A stretch of DNA of 64,000 nucleotides from Carex sylvatica (lineage: Eukaryota; Streptophyta; Magnoliopsida; Poales; Cyperaceae), in the NCBI GenBank assembly GCA_964058845.1, contig CAXKVR010000039.1, positions 41,277 through 105,276 on the forward strand, in the 5' to 3' direction. Each line of letters begins with the position of its first letter. The stretch's first letter is position 1. The notes beneath the pieces are model-generated. The model saw nothing but the letters and a program-made list of their open reading frames with translations, had not been told where the DNA came from and made no database searches. Position numbers and translations under genes: made by a program. Of this stretch, positions 48,418-59,170 are shown piece after piece.

Positions 48418-49171
48418 ATGGCGCCTGTTGGAAAGGGAGAGAATGAAGTCAAAATCATGGAAGCTCAAGGCACTGGTGCTAGTGATAAAACAGTCATGGC
48501 GCCTCCTTCAAAGGCTTCTAGAAGCCACAGTGAAGCCGAAAGGAAGCGGCGACAACGCATCAATGGCCACCTCGCTACTCTCCGTACTCTCTTGCCTTCT
48601 GCTTCCAGAGTTCTCTCTCTCTCTCTGTGATGATATTCTAACAAAGGTTAATGATCATTATGAGTTCAACTAATATCATAATTTGGTGCAATGACTTGAT
48701 TTCTTACAGATGGACAAGGCGGCATTGCTCGGGGAGGTGGTGAGGCACGTGAGAGAGCTACGGTGCAAAGCAGATGACATGACGGTAGGAGTGTTGGTGC
48801 CTACCGAATGCGACGAGGTGGGGGTGGAGGAAGGGAGAGACAATTTCATAGGAGACGAAGCAGCAACAAGCCGGGTGAAGGCATCGGTGTGCTGCGCCGA
48901 CCGGCCTGGGTTAATGGGCGACCTAGGCCGGGCAGTTCGGTCAGTGAGGGCAAGGGCAGTACGGGCTGAGATGGCAACAGTAGGCGGGAGGATGAGGAGC
49001 GTTGTGGAGGTGGAGATGGTTGAGGTGGCGCCGGGAGATCAAGGGAGGGCGGATGGCCGATTGGGTCGGTTGGAGCTGCAGTCTGCTTTGAGAACCGTGC
49101 TGTTCAACCGTGACGGTGTCAGTATCTTAGGCGAGAATTACAAGCGACCACGGCTCTCGTCAAGGCAGTAG
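48418..49171 (+). CDS. bHLH transcription factor with C-terminal ACT-like domain
   Basis: Two exons, 48,418-48,609 and 48,710-49,171, joined in phase 0 across a 100-bp GT-AG intron: 217 residues. The basic region SHSEAERKRRQRING has His37, Glu41 and Arg45, the H-E-R set that reads E-box/G-box DNA. Helix 1 is HLATLRTLLPSAS, the loop is cut by the intron, and helix 2 is MDKAALLGEVVRHVREL. Residues about 119-195 (VKASVCCADRPGLMGDLG ... VVEVEM) form an ACT-like dimerisation domain. This is the architecture of the plant AtbHLH30/32/106/107 (AIG1-like) clade. Start: the first in-frame ATG after leader stops. The usual Thr-Lys-Thr before DKA in helix 2 is Ser-Arg-Met here. The donor GTTCTCTCT is weak, but only this site keeps the frame. 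Exon 2 is GC-rich. Confidence 0.92.
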
Positions 49172-49937
49172 AACTGTTGTGTGGTAGGCATGTTAGAGGT
49201 AAAGAGGAAGGAGAAGGATTTTGTTCATAGACATGTTTGTTTGCTTGATGTTTTTTTTTTTTTTTGATTTTTTTTTGATTTTACATGTTGGCTAGGTGTA
49301 GCTTTGGAATTGGTTACAAGGTAATTACAAGGTATTATGCTTCTAGTAGAACCTTAAAGAGATTATCAAAAGGCTAAAAATGATGATTGCATGCCTCATT
49401 GAGAAAATTATTACATATATATGTAGATTAATTAATTAAACTTGTTTTGTTTGCTCTTTTATTACTACTACTATTATATCATTAGTAGGTTATTGGTACT
49501 ATAATAAATAAAATTCAAACTAACTGTAATTCAAATTAACTGTATTTCATTAAACTTGTTTTGTTTTGTTACTACTACTATCAAATATTGCTTGGATCAA
49601 TTTGAACAATGATAAATAAAATTCAAATTATCTGTATTTCAGACAAAAATATAAATATTTTGACAATATAGCTTATCTCATTTATTTAGACTTTGTACTG
49701 GTACTATAATAAACCTGAAATTTGGAATTGATTCTGTAAGGTTGCAAACCCATGATCAAAATAATTTAAGATCAGATCATTTTTTGATCGATAAAATATG
49801 CAATTAATATTGATATTTTGAAATCAAACGATCACTAATAATCTTCAATGTGTATTATCAAGCGCCAACAAGTTAATTAATTCAGACGAGAAATTGTTAA
49901 TTTATGCAATGAAGCGATAATAAATAAGGTATACTTT
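49172..49937 (+). other. 3' flank of the bHLH gene
   Basis: T-rich 3' UTR-like DNA with a poly-T run at 49,252-49,278, then AT-rich text with repeated AAATAAAATTCAAA(C/T)T(A/T) and CTGTATTTCA words (49,505-49,645). No further gene. Confidence 0.5.
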
Positions 49938-50143
49938 GAGTAGAACTAGGGTCTTCTTACTTATGTTCATCAAGTCTCTTTTGACCGCAAACTTCAAAAT
50001 TTATTGAATTGACTTTAAAAAAAATGATGAATCTAAAATTTTGAAATCAATCTACTCGTTACATGTATTTTCATGTAAAATTTTGAATTAATATAGTATA
50101 AAGTTTAGTAGTAAAAAAAAATTAAAAATGAATGCATTACAAA

Positions 50144-52209
50144 ATGGAAGCGTCTAATTGTCCACAGATATTTGTCTACCATTTGTCCATAGAAAAACTG
50201 TCATTTGACCTGTGCGAATCCTGTAAATTTAATAATTCAATGCTGTAACTTATAATTAAAAATAATTTTATAAAAAACGTAATAAAAAATTTCAAACATC
50301 CAGAAACTTTCATTAAGGTTTGCAATTTGGCCAACTTGGCAAACTAACTATACTTTGTGCGGGACCACTTGGCAAACTAACTGTACTTTTTTTACTAACA
50401 GTTAATGACAGTTATTTGCGGTTAATGACAGTTATTTACGGTTAATGATAATTTTACAAAAACTTCTAAAACATTATAAATCCGAAAAACATCTACAACT
50501 AGCATTTTTTTAAAAATAAACCTCAAAATTTTTCTTTTCCGCAAAATTATAAATTTTTAATTTTTTTTAAATTTCATAATTTTTTCTTCAGGTTCTCACT
50601 GTAAATTTCAATACTGCAAAATCAATGCTGTAAAATTAACTTGCGTCAATCCTGAAAAATTACTAACTCAATACTGTAACTTATATAACACATCTTACAA
50701 AAAATATAATTAAATTTTTTAAACATCCAGAAACTTTGAAACTACCCGTACAAATTTAATGTGTCATATCCTGTAAAATATTACATATATCTTGTAATTC
50801 TGATATATATGTACTGTAAAAAATGGTGAATACATAATCAAACAAAATAACAACATACGAATAATATTCAGATAAAATCTCTGTTAAAATTCTAGATCTG
50901 TTACTGCATACAATGAAGACAACAGATGCAAACAATAAAATTAACAGATGCAAACTATAAAACATTAATACATCAAATATTCACAAACACATTGTTAAAC
51001 ATTAGTAACTGTTCACAAGATGAATACTGTAAAATTACACGATGAATACTGTAAATTTAACGGGTGAATACTATAAAACGACAAGATTAATACTCCATAT
51101 CGCCTCTCTATCATCTCTTTTCTCCAAATTTTCACAAGATGAATACTGTAAAATTACAAGAAAAATACTGTAAAATTAACATAGTGAATACAGTAAAATG
51201 ACAAGATCAATACTCTATATCAAATTTTTATCATCTCTTTTCTTCAGATTTTCATAAGATAAATACTATAAAATCACAAGATGAATACTGTAAACTTAAC
51301 AGGAGAAATACTGTAAAATTAACATATCAATTGTCTGATTTAAATCGAATGAACAATTTTCAATGTGAATTTTGAGATTCCTGCTAGATTATAATTGGAT
51401 AGCTGAAATCGTTTACCATAGTAATTGCACCATAGTAACAATCTCCTTATTAAATCAACCTTATAAATGGCAGCTTCTTCCCAATTCAGACCTCTGAATC
51501 TGTGATCCTCTGAACGGGTTGAGATAAGGATTAAATTCTCATCAAATTAAAAAGAAATAGTAAACTAATACATCAGCTGTTAGAAAAATTTCACTAGTGA
51601 AATGCAAGGATCCACCTATATTCGGGTCATAACTTCTATCTTCATCTCTTTATTAGAAAAAAATTCAGCAAGAGTAGGTTAGGACCAGAGAAGAAGAGAT
51701 CAGTAACTATGATTTTAAGATCTTGTACCTGACATCGATGATCGGCACGCGAGGATTGTAGCTCTGTCTGCCGATCAGCCGCCGCCACGCGAGGACCTCT
51801 GTTAGACTGGGAAGTGAAATTAGGTCACAAGAGAATAGATAGCTGGAGGCGACATTCGAGCCGACCGATTGTCGGATCTGTCTTCTGGATCAAGTTCGCC
51901 GCTGTTGCGTTGTCCAAGTGGCCGAACTGGAGACGACAAGGAAGGAGAAAAGAAAGAGAGAGAGGAGGACGAAACTATAGGTAGCGCTAGTCTGATCAGA
52001 GTGTTTTGGCGCAAGTCTGATTGGAGAGCCAAAGAGAAGAGAAGAAGGAAGCTAAATTTGGAAAAATATGTCGTGATTTTATATTTTGTTGAATTGGATA
52101 AGAGAAACAAATTTCTATTAAAAACAGTTAGACGGGATTGGATAAAGTAACGTGGACAAAACGTGGACAGAAGGCTGTGGACAAGAACCTTTTCTCTTAG
52201 AAAAATAAC
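50144..52209. mobile_element. Pack-MULE-like element, about 2.07 kb
   Basis: Flanked by TTACAAA on both sides (50,137-50,143 and 52,210-52,216) inside the split MITE. Near-terminal words pair: TTGTCCACAGATATTTGTCTA at the left against TTGTCCACAGCCTTCTGTCC read from the right. The right third (about 51,720-52,130) is GC-richer, with AGAGAGAGAGGAGGAC and CGATCAGCCGCCGCCACG, resembling a captured 5' end of a gene read on the minus strand. Open frames there match nothing I know. Confidence 0.6.
50990..51335. repeat. Tandem repeat, about 120-bp units
   Basis: About two and a half units, each with GATGAATACTGTAAAATTAC subrepeats, AATACTC(C/T)ATATC, TATCATCTCTTTTCT and ATTTTCA(C/T)AAGAT. Lies inside the Pack-MULE-like element. 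Confidence 0.8.
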
Positions 52210-52819
52210 TTACAAATCTTTTTTTTGACCGCTTGACTATACGATGAAATAATAAATTTTGTATATAAACACATCGCTCGTAGAGTAGAACGATTTCAAT
52301 TGTTTAAATTTGTTATTTCAAAACTAGTCTAATAAGTTTTGAAGTTAAGTTTACGGGAGATTTGGTGAGCTCGAGAACACCATAGTTTTACTCCACAAGT
52401 ATAGGGAATAAATACGAACGAAACCTGTCATTTCGATTTCAACTGTTGATCTTTGTTGAGAATCGCGTATAAAAATATTTCTTAGTTGAGATTTGCACAT
52501 CGAAAAATTTGAATGGTTTGAGATCGGAATAACATGTTAATAACATTTGATTTATTTCCCAAAGTATAACATTCGTCAAAATCTGACAATATATAGTTCA
52601 AGTATAATAAAGTAGTCTGCCGGTATCAGATGTATATTCTCATTTGTCGCTAAAACTAACAATTAGAATACAATACAATACAATACAAAATATATATAAC
52701 ACCTCATCTTGTTACCTCGCTATAGTTCATTTATTTGATTCCATACACTTGGGCTAATTTGAAGAAATCGAAATAAAGTATATCTAATGGGCCGTATATT
52801 TTTTGGAGGCCTGGAAACT

Positions 52820-53118
52820 ATTTTTTTTTTAAAACATAAATAAAAACCAATATTTTACCACACCAACTTAATTGCTTTGGGTTTTATGGAAATTATAAAA
52901 ACCAAAATGTCATTTAGGTTCGAATTTTTTTTTTCAGGACCGAAACGTCATTTCGGTCCGAGGTGTTTTCACAAGTTTTATTATCTTTTTTTTTTTTATC
53001 GAAATATGTGAAAATAGCTCGAACCGAAATGACATTTCACTTCTGATGATTTTTGTACCAAAGTAATCAAGTTGGTTTGGTAAAAATTATTTTTTATTTA
53101 TGGTTTTAAAAAGAAATT
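52820..53118. mobile_element. Mutator-type foldback, 299 bp, with a palindromic core
   Basis: An exact 9-bp duplication CTGGAAACT flanks it (52,811-52,819 and 53,119-53,127). Arms pair (TTTAAAACATAAATAAAAA against the reverse of the right end; ACCA(C/A)ACCAACTT). The core has GGACCGAAACGTCATTTCGG, a 9-bp stem around CGTCA, plus related GAACCGAAATGACATTTC. Confidence 0.9.
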
Positions 53119-53127
53119 CTGGAAACT

Positions 53128-53685
53128 AAATAAAGCGTTTAAGATGTGCAATCAAAGCTGTCAAATATCTTATAAAACAAATTAACAATGGCTGTAAAAA
53201 ATAGCTAAAGCGGAGAGTATAGACATAGCTGCTTCTAATTCCTTTGTGTGTGTGACAACTATCATATAGTTTCTCTTCATTAATTTGGTCACCTGAATTT
53301 TTTGTTTGCAAGAAAATAGTTAACTAAAGAACTTGCATTATTTTTTTTAATTTTTTTTTACAGTTGAAAAACTTGATCAACTAACTAACTATACTGGAAA
53401 ATCGAGATACTTTGCGCAAAATTATAATGACCTGTTACGAAAATAAACAACTGCTCTTATATTATAATATCTAAAAGTTAAATGGAGAGATGGCAAAAAA
53501 GCCAATCAGTCTGTCGGTCTGCTCATACCCACTCGGCCCAGCTTGTTACTTGGTCAACCCGACATTGTAGCAGATCAGATAGGGCCGGTCTAAACAGGCT
53601 AGATCAGGCGTGAGATTCAGATAAAGCCCAAAGTCTACCTGTTGGGCCTTATTTGAATAAGTTTTAGGTTTTTATTTTGCCTTTG
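53128..53685. other. Intergenic DNA
   Basis: AT-rich to 53,480, then a stretch (53,490-53,650) with GGCCGGTCTAAACAGG and GCCCAAAGTCTACC. No gene or paired repeat seen. Confidence 0.4.
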
Positions 53686-53689
53686 TCTC

Positions 53690-53940
53690 TGACTTAGATT
53701 TCCGAAAACCCTAAAGAGGTTTAGCCAGCCGCTCTTTCTCCTTCTCCCTTTCTTTTTGTTTGCGCCTCCAGTCCACACACGAGAGAGAGACGAGTAGACG
53801 ACGACTCCCTTTCTTCCTCTCTTCCTCGCCTCCACACTCAATCTTTCTCCGACGAGCCCCACCACCGAAAACCATTCACGCCTCGGTCACCGCCGATATT
53901 TCCTTTACTTCCGAGAGCCACTGATCTGCCCCGCCTCCAG
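53690..53940 (+). other. Leader-like exon of a possible transcript
   Basis: C/T-rich, GC-richer sequence (CCTCTCTTCCTCGCCTCCAC) ending GCCTCCAG followed by GTACGCCCC, a good plant donor. It resembles the 5' leader of a gene. No ATG-initiated frame of note on this strand; the minus-strand frame is not convincing. Confidence 0.4.
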
Positions 53941-55248
53941 GTACGCCCCACCTCAACTAACTACTCCGCCTCCGCCACACTAGCAGCCACTGGATAATAG
54001 GTGTGTTTTTTGTTTCGTTTTCTTCTGTTTTCAATTTTATGAATTTTCCTCCTGTCTGAGTGCCAGTGTGGCGTTTTGGCTATTATTATGGCGTTTGGGT
54101 TTTAGTCTGGTACACGTACTACATGTAGGTTGTCAGGTTGGGGGTTTAGAGTCTCTTGTTCTTTTGTTCATAGTTGGATTAGTTATTGGCATCTGGTTTA
54201 TTGATTTGGTTTGTTGTGCGTTTAGGTTTCTGTTGTTGTTAATGTAAAGGTCTGTCTTCTATTCTGGTAATGTACCTTGTTGTTGTTCATAGCAGAAAAG
54301 AAGACAAAGACCTTTACATTAACTACAACAGATACAAACCTTGATTCAGCAGTGTGTTCATAGCTTGGTTGGATTAGTTATTGGGATATAAAATCCAACA
54401 CCGATCTCAATTATGGCTTTTTTTGCAATTTGTGCATATTTTCCCTTCACCTTGAAGGCTAGGATTTGAGGTTTTTTTTTGTGACAAGGTTCTCGGATGT
54501 GGAGGATTGATACTCACTGAGTATTTTATGGAGGTAACTCAAGGTTTCCCAGTTCATGGTAATTTTATGGTTTTTGCTGATTAGGGTATTTGCTGGTGAG
54601 ACTGATGAAGCCCTTTTTTTAATTTATTTTTTGTGGTTCTGATCTGTAGGAACAGATGTTGCTGATCGGTTCTGCTGATTTCTGATTTTTTTTTTCGGTT
54701 TTTTCAAGTGTGAGCAGAGTTTATTTGTTGGTATAACAGAAAATTGGTACTGGCCAGTTTTTTTTCTGGTACGTGTGATTTTCTGATGTTGGAATGAGAA
54801 CTTGAGCAGGAGACACTGGTTGCCAACAGTTTTTTCCTAGTACGGGTGATTTTCCTCCACTGTTACAAAGGTAATTAGGCACCAACTTAATCAACAGTGA
54901 GCTATTACCCTTATGTCAAGTTCTCCATTTCATCACTGTGGTGTAATGGATTCTTCTCTTTAAACAGTACCACTGCTTGAATACCTGATGACGGTTGTTC
55001 CATATACCTGAAGTTATTTTAGTTTCATACCTCTTTTTCCTGGCTCCAAAATTAATGGGAATTTAGGCTCCACCGCTCCAAAATTGGTTTTGTGTGTAGG
55101 AATGAGAAAGATTTAAATGGTATTTATATGAGATAGAAATGCATCTTTCTAATGTTCACAAACATTTCACAGGACACTACAAGATAATATAATCTTACTT
55201 TGTTGAGATAGAAATGCATCTTTGTTGAGATGTGCACTTGCTACATAG
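53941..55248. other. T-rich intron-like region
   Basis: Long T/G-rich stretch compatible with a leader intron. It contains the hairpin at 54,226-54,335 and a direct repeat TTGGATTAGTTATTGG(C/G)AT (54,174 and 54,369). Confidence 0.4.
54226..54335. repeat. Imperfect hairpin, about 41-bp stem
   Basis: 54,226-54,266 pairs with 54,293-54,335 with few mismatches (TTGTTAATGTAAAGGTCTG / AGACCTTTACATTAACTAC) over a 26-bp loop. The size fits a miRNA-like precursor or a tiny MITE. Related words near 56,380-56,425 favour a repeat. Confidence 0.7.
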
Positions 55249-56214
55249 ATGGAGTTGGATTGTTACATAGAACTGTCACAAACGATGGTACCAGCAGATC
55301 CATCAAGTGCGCTCAAGCTTCGGAAAGGCGACATCGTCGTTTGGTCCATCGACAGATTCACTGATGCATTTGTAAGTTAATTGATTTTTGTAACATCCTA
55401 GGATTTTAATGATGTTTAGAGTAATTAGGAAATTATGTGACAGAAATAGAAAAGTAATTAGTTGGGAGTACATAGATGGCTATATAAGCTAACCACATTA
55501 CGTAATTGGGACATGAAAACATGAATGAAAAGTTACCAATTCAAGTGTAACTTTACTCTTCTCTCACACCATTATTTTCATTATCACTAAATTTGTTTCA
55601 AATTCCTTGAACTCACTCCAAATTCGTGTTGTGCTGTTACATCTTGGATGTAACTATATATATATATTTTTAAAATTCTGGGCACTGACTGTCGAGATTA
55701 CATAACATCTTGGGTGTAAACTATTTCTGTTATTTTACATTCCTCCCCTTTTTAAACATGATTTATCAATTTTTACATGACAAGCTTCTAATTGGTTTAA
55801 AAAATAAATGGGTCTCGGTTAGTTCGAAATTTTCTTACCCACCCTAATATGTTTTGGACTGAGGCTATACATAGCGCATATTAGTACGCAGTATGAGTCA
55901 ATATCTCCATTTAGTGTCCAAACAATTGATCTGAACCGTTCAACATGATCTTCATATGAAAATGTGCTTTGAGATCAAATTTTACATTTTAAAATATGTT
56001 CACTATTTTTTTACATAGGTAGAAAAATACTATTTTTAGATCAAATTTGTTCTCTTTTACTTATTCTCTTACTACTGTTGTTATTTTGAAATGTCGGTTT
56101 TGATTTCTTTTTTGATTTCTTTTTCATTTTCTAATTTGCATCTAGAGTTGTTATGCTTGGATGAGTTCACTTCTTGGATTGCACGTGTTGGTTCCTGCTT
56201 CCTCTGTGCAGTGA
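55249..56214 (+). CDS. Possible small gene, unknown function
   Basis: An ATG at 55,249, directly after a TAG acceptor, opens 41 codons (SSALKLRKGDIVVWSIDRF ...) ending at a strong donor GTAAGTTA (55,372). A second exon from 56,146 keeps the frame for 22 more residues to TGA at 56,212; starting it at 56,148 instead gives 31 hydrophobic residues ending 56,243. The total is 63 or 72 residues. I recognise no domain. With the leader-like exon at 53.7-53.94 kb it could be a short coding transcript, a long non-coding RNA, or a captured fragment. Confidence 0.3.
55885..56060. mobile_element. Half foldback MITE of the common-arm group
   Basis: GTCCAAACAATTGATCTGAA, GTTCAACATGATCTTCATAT and TGCTTTGAGATCAAATTTTA match one arm of the 36.1 and 41.6 kb elements. 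No returning arm. Confidence 0.65.
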
Positions 56215-56404
56215 TTAATTTCGTTGCTATTCATTTTGAATGAGCAATTCGTATTGCAAATAAATTACTGGCTAGGGAAAAATTAAATCATCTTCGTGGA
56301 GGTATGCTAGTGTCTTTGCTCTTCTTTGTTTTTCTTTGTTTTTTAACTTATGTTTGTATTCAACTGAGTTTTGCCAACAACAACAATGTACAAGAAAACA
56401 CACT

Positions 56405-56610
56405 ACTGAATCAAGGTTTGTATCTACATGAATGACATATTTAAACCTTGATTCAGTTACAGTTCATACGTAATCCACAATAAAATCATGATGTATCTGC
56501 ATGAATGACATATTTAACCATGATTCAGTTATAGTTCATACGTAATCCACAATAAACACATGAATGACATGTTTAACCTTGCTTCATAACTGAAACAAGG
56601 TTAAATAATT
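56405..56610. repeat. Tandem repeat, roughly 60-90-bp units
   Basis: Three diverged units with CATGAATGACAT(A/G)TTTAA, CCTTGATTCAGTTA and CAGTTCATACGTAATCCACA (near 56,430, 56,500 and 56,560). Inverted parts allow local hairpins. Confidence 0.75.
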
Positions 56611-56977
56611 TATTTTTGTATCTGTATAAATGACATGCATGTGTTCTGCCATCATGGATGTGCTATTCCTGGTCTCCACCGTGCATATGCTGATGGCTTT
56701 GTTGGGAAAATAGGGACTATTTAATAGAGTATCTAAAGTTTGACTTTTATGCAGGCTTAGATACTGAATTTTAGATTTGACTGCATCAGATCTTCTGAAA
56801 TTATTTATGTCCTTCTCATAAGCCATCTTTAGTAGTAGGAGGATAGTAAGCCAAACAACAAAAGTGGAAATCTAACATGCCAAATAGTCAATTAGTTACC
56901 TATGATTACTTTTACCGATGCAATTCATACTTGGTTGGTACCGATCATAGCAAGTGGCATAATGCTAATTACAAAAT

Positions 56978-57391
56978 GAGGAGGGTTTAAATGCCTTCAT
57001 TTTTTGTGCCTCCACCATGCCTCCATTTTTAAAAACGTTAATAAATCAAAATTTAAATCATAAACGTCAAAATAAAACCGTTAGATGTGATGTATGTATT
57101 TTCTCTATGTGCTCACTAAAAAAAATATCGCATTTCGATTTTGTTCTTATCTGAATCAATTATTTGAAAAATCAATGTCAAGAAATTATCCACATTAGTG
57201 TGTTATTATAAGCTCTTGATGACAATTAAGACAAAGTTGATATGTCACAATTTTACATGTGTATAGATAAAATTATGTAGACTATATCAAATGGTTTTAT
57301 TTTTACTTTTAAGTTTTAAATTTTTAGTTAATAAAGTTTTTAAAAATGGAGGTATGATGGAGATACAAAAAATAGGGGCATTTGAACCCTC
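56978..57391. mobile_element. Mutator-type MITE, GAGGAGGGTTTAAATGCC family, intact
   Basis: Exact 9-bp duplication TTACAAAAT (56,969-56,977 and 57,392-57,400). Ends GAGGAGGGTTTAAATGCC and GGGGCATTTGAACCCTC are inverted. It is the unbroken counterpart of the element split by the solo LTR at 31,178. Confidence 0.93.
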
Positions 57392-57760
57392 TTACAAAAT
57401 TAAGAGAAGTTGAATTGTTATTTACCTTTCTGGCCTTAGCATGTACTGTCATAATGTTGATAGCCATATAGTTGGTACTCATCAGAAAATTGTTTTTTTG
57501 ACAGGAAACGTTATCTATTACCAACAAGGTTTGATGACTAAGCATTTCGAGAAGCTCGTACATTGTGATCCTCGTTTCAATGAACTGATTCAGTAACCCA
57601 CTGTCAGCTTCGACAACCCTTTCTTTGAACACAAGTCGTCCCTTTTCAAGAAGGAAACAAGGGACAAATACACACAAATTGACAGTACGCATTAACTAAC
57701 AGACAATCGATCGATACACACGAGCATGCAAATACAACACCTTCTCAATTGTAGTAGTTT

Positions 57761-58344
57761 TCAACTCGAGGTTTCTAAGAATTGTAAGTACATTATTAAG
57801 ATAGAATCTGAATTCGAATTAGGAAACATTACAGACTCAAACAAATCCATGTAATATGCTCGTGTGTATCGGTCAATTGTCTGCTGGTTAGTGCCTACTG
57901 TCAATATCTTACCAATTTCTTTTTTCAACCATGCTAGACGCATATGGTATTTTTGAGATTTATATTTTCTCATGGGCTTTGCCTTTGGTTTCCACCTTTT
58001 GATAATATAAATCACTATCTTCATAACCATTATACGCTTCATGTCATAGGTAATCTAAGATCAATTGTGACCAACTTTGGTAAGTTCAGAGATAACTTTT
58101 CTTATAAACATAGATGTTAAACAAAATTATACTAAGGACAAAATATCAATTAATAATAAAAATATAAATTAGTAACAAAAAATATTTTACCAGTAACATA
58201 TAAGTCTCACAAACAATTGACATTTTTCAATGTCACTGTGCACTCTTCCACTGAAAGATTAAATGTATTCGTCTCGGACCTCCACCTCTCAATGAGTGCA
58301 GTGGTCAACTCTTTATCAATTTGACAATGAGTCACTTTAACCAT
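57761..58344 (-). pseudogene. Plant mobile domain (PMD, MAIN-like) pseudogene fragment
   Basis: Minus strand. 58,344-58,207 encodes DKELTTALIERWRSETNTFN and EECTVTLKNV, the shape of the PMD block ALVERWRPETHTF ... GECTVTL. 58,042-57,761 encodes RLAWLKKEIGKI, IDRYTRAYYMDLFESVMFP and MYLQFLE, which parallels the PMD block around RYARAYIL ... LFPD ... YLPFLE. A stop and a 165-bp AT-rich gap separate the blocks, and the N- and C-terminal parts are missing. PMD proteins are either silencing factors (MAIN/MAIL1) or passengers of Mutator and Ty3 elements (family knowledge). A dead, transposon-associated copy is most likely. Confidence 0.75.
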
Positions 58345-58689
58345 CTGATACAAGTCTCAAACCTTGTTTCATCTGAGGTTGGTACTGAATGTGCATTTGA
58401 CAACTACTAGGACGTAATGCATAATTAGTCTGGAACGATAATTATCATGCAAAAAAAAATAACCAAAAATTTAAAAAGTAAATTTAAATCTAAATCAATA
58501 TTAAACAAATACTTTTGTATTCGCCCAATATAATTTATGTTGGTTTTGAGGCAACTACAATAAAGATCCTAAGGATTGTTCATCACCATTTTGCACTAGA
58601 ATATAAATAAAACTACAATTTAAATAAATACATAAAGAATATTAATATGAAAATTCAATTAAACATTGACATGCATCAAACTAAAATTT

Positions 58690-59170
58690 TACAATTAATA
58701 GTTACACTATATAAACTTATATTACATTAAAAAATTAATTCATTCAACAATTAATTTATACTATATGCAAACTAAAAAATTATACAACTAATAATTACAC
58801 TACATAAACTTAAATTACATTAAAAATAAAATCATTCAGCAATTAATTTATACTACATGCAAAAAGCTAAATTACTCTAAATGAAAACTAAAAAAATTCT
58901 ACAATTAATACTTACACTACAAAAGCCTAAATTGCACTATACAAAATAAATCATTCAACCATTTATTTATACTACATGCAAAAAAACTAAATTAGAGATA
59001 TGCAAACTAAATAGTTATACAATTAATAATTACACTACCAAAACCTAAATTATACTAACAAAATTAAATCATTCAACCATTTATTTATACTACATACAAA
59101 CTAAATAATTATACAATTAAACTACAAATGTCATTTATACTACAAAAACTAATTACTCTACAATTACTTA
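58690..59170. repeat. AT-rich tandem repeat, about 110-120-bp units
   Basis: Four or more diverged units built from TTATACAATTAATAATTACA, CTACATAAACTTAAATTACA and AATCATTCAACCATTTATTT plus ATACTACATGCAAACTAAA. Non-coding. Confidence 0.85.

Larger units (their letters stand above)
49938..52393. mobile_element. GAGTAGAACTAGGGT-family MITE, copy 4, split by an insertion
   Basis: Left part 49,938-50,143 begins GAGTAGAACTAGGGTCTTCT; right part 52,210-52,393 ends GAACACCATAGTTTTACTCC. Both parts align with the intact copies (ATGAATGCATTA; CATCGCTCGTA), so a 2-kb piece was inserted at its centre. Confidence 0.8.

Noticed and set aside
48332..48673. 113-codon frame overlapping bHLH exon 1
   Set aside because: It is in another frame, begins without an ATG, and crosses the intron; the bHLH frame has the H-E-R motif.
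51820..52150. Paired opposite-strand frames of about 95 codons
   Set aside because: They sit in the GC-richer part of a Pack-MULE-like element and match nothing; more likely captured leader DNA than a gene.
57401..57692. Minus-strand frame with VVEADSGLLNQFIETRITMY, possible extension of the PMD relic
   Set aside because: It does not match the PMD blocks I know, its C-terminal end runs into a MITE, and I could not tie it to any family; left unannotated.
58690..59170. Candidate CRISPR-like or satellite array
   Set aside because: Units of about 115 bp are diverged, AT-rich and only about four in number, without constant repeats and unique spacers; an ordinary plant tandem repeat.
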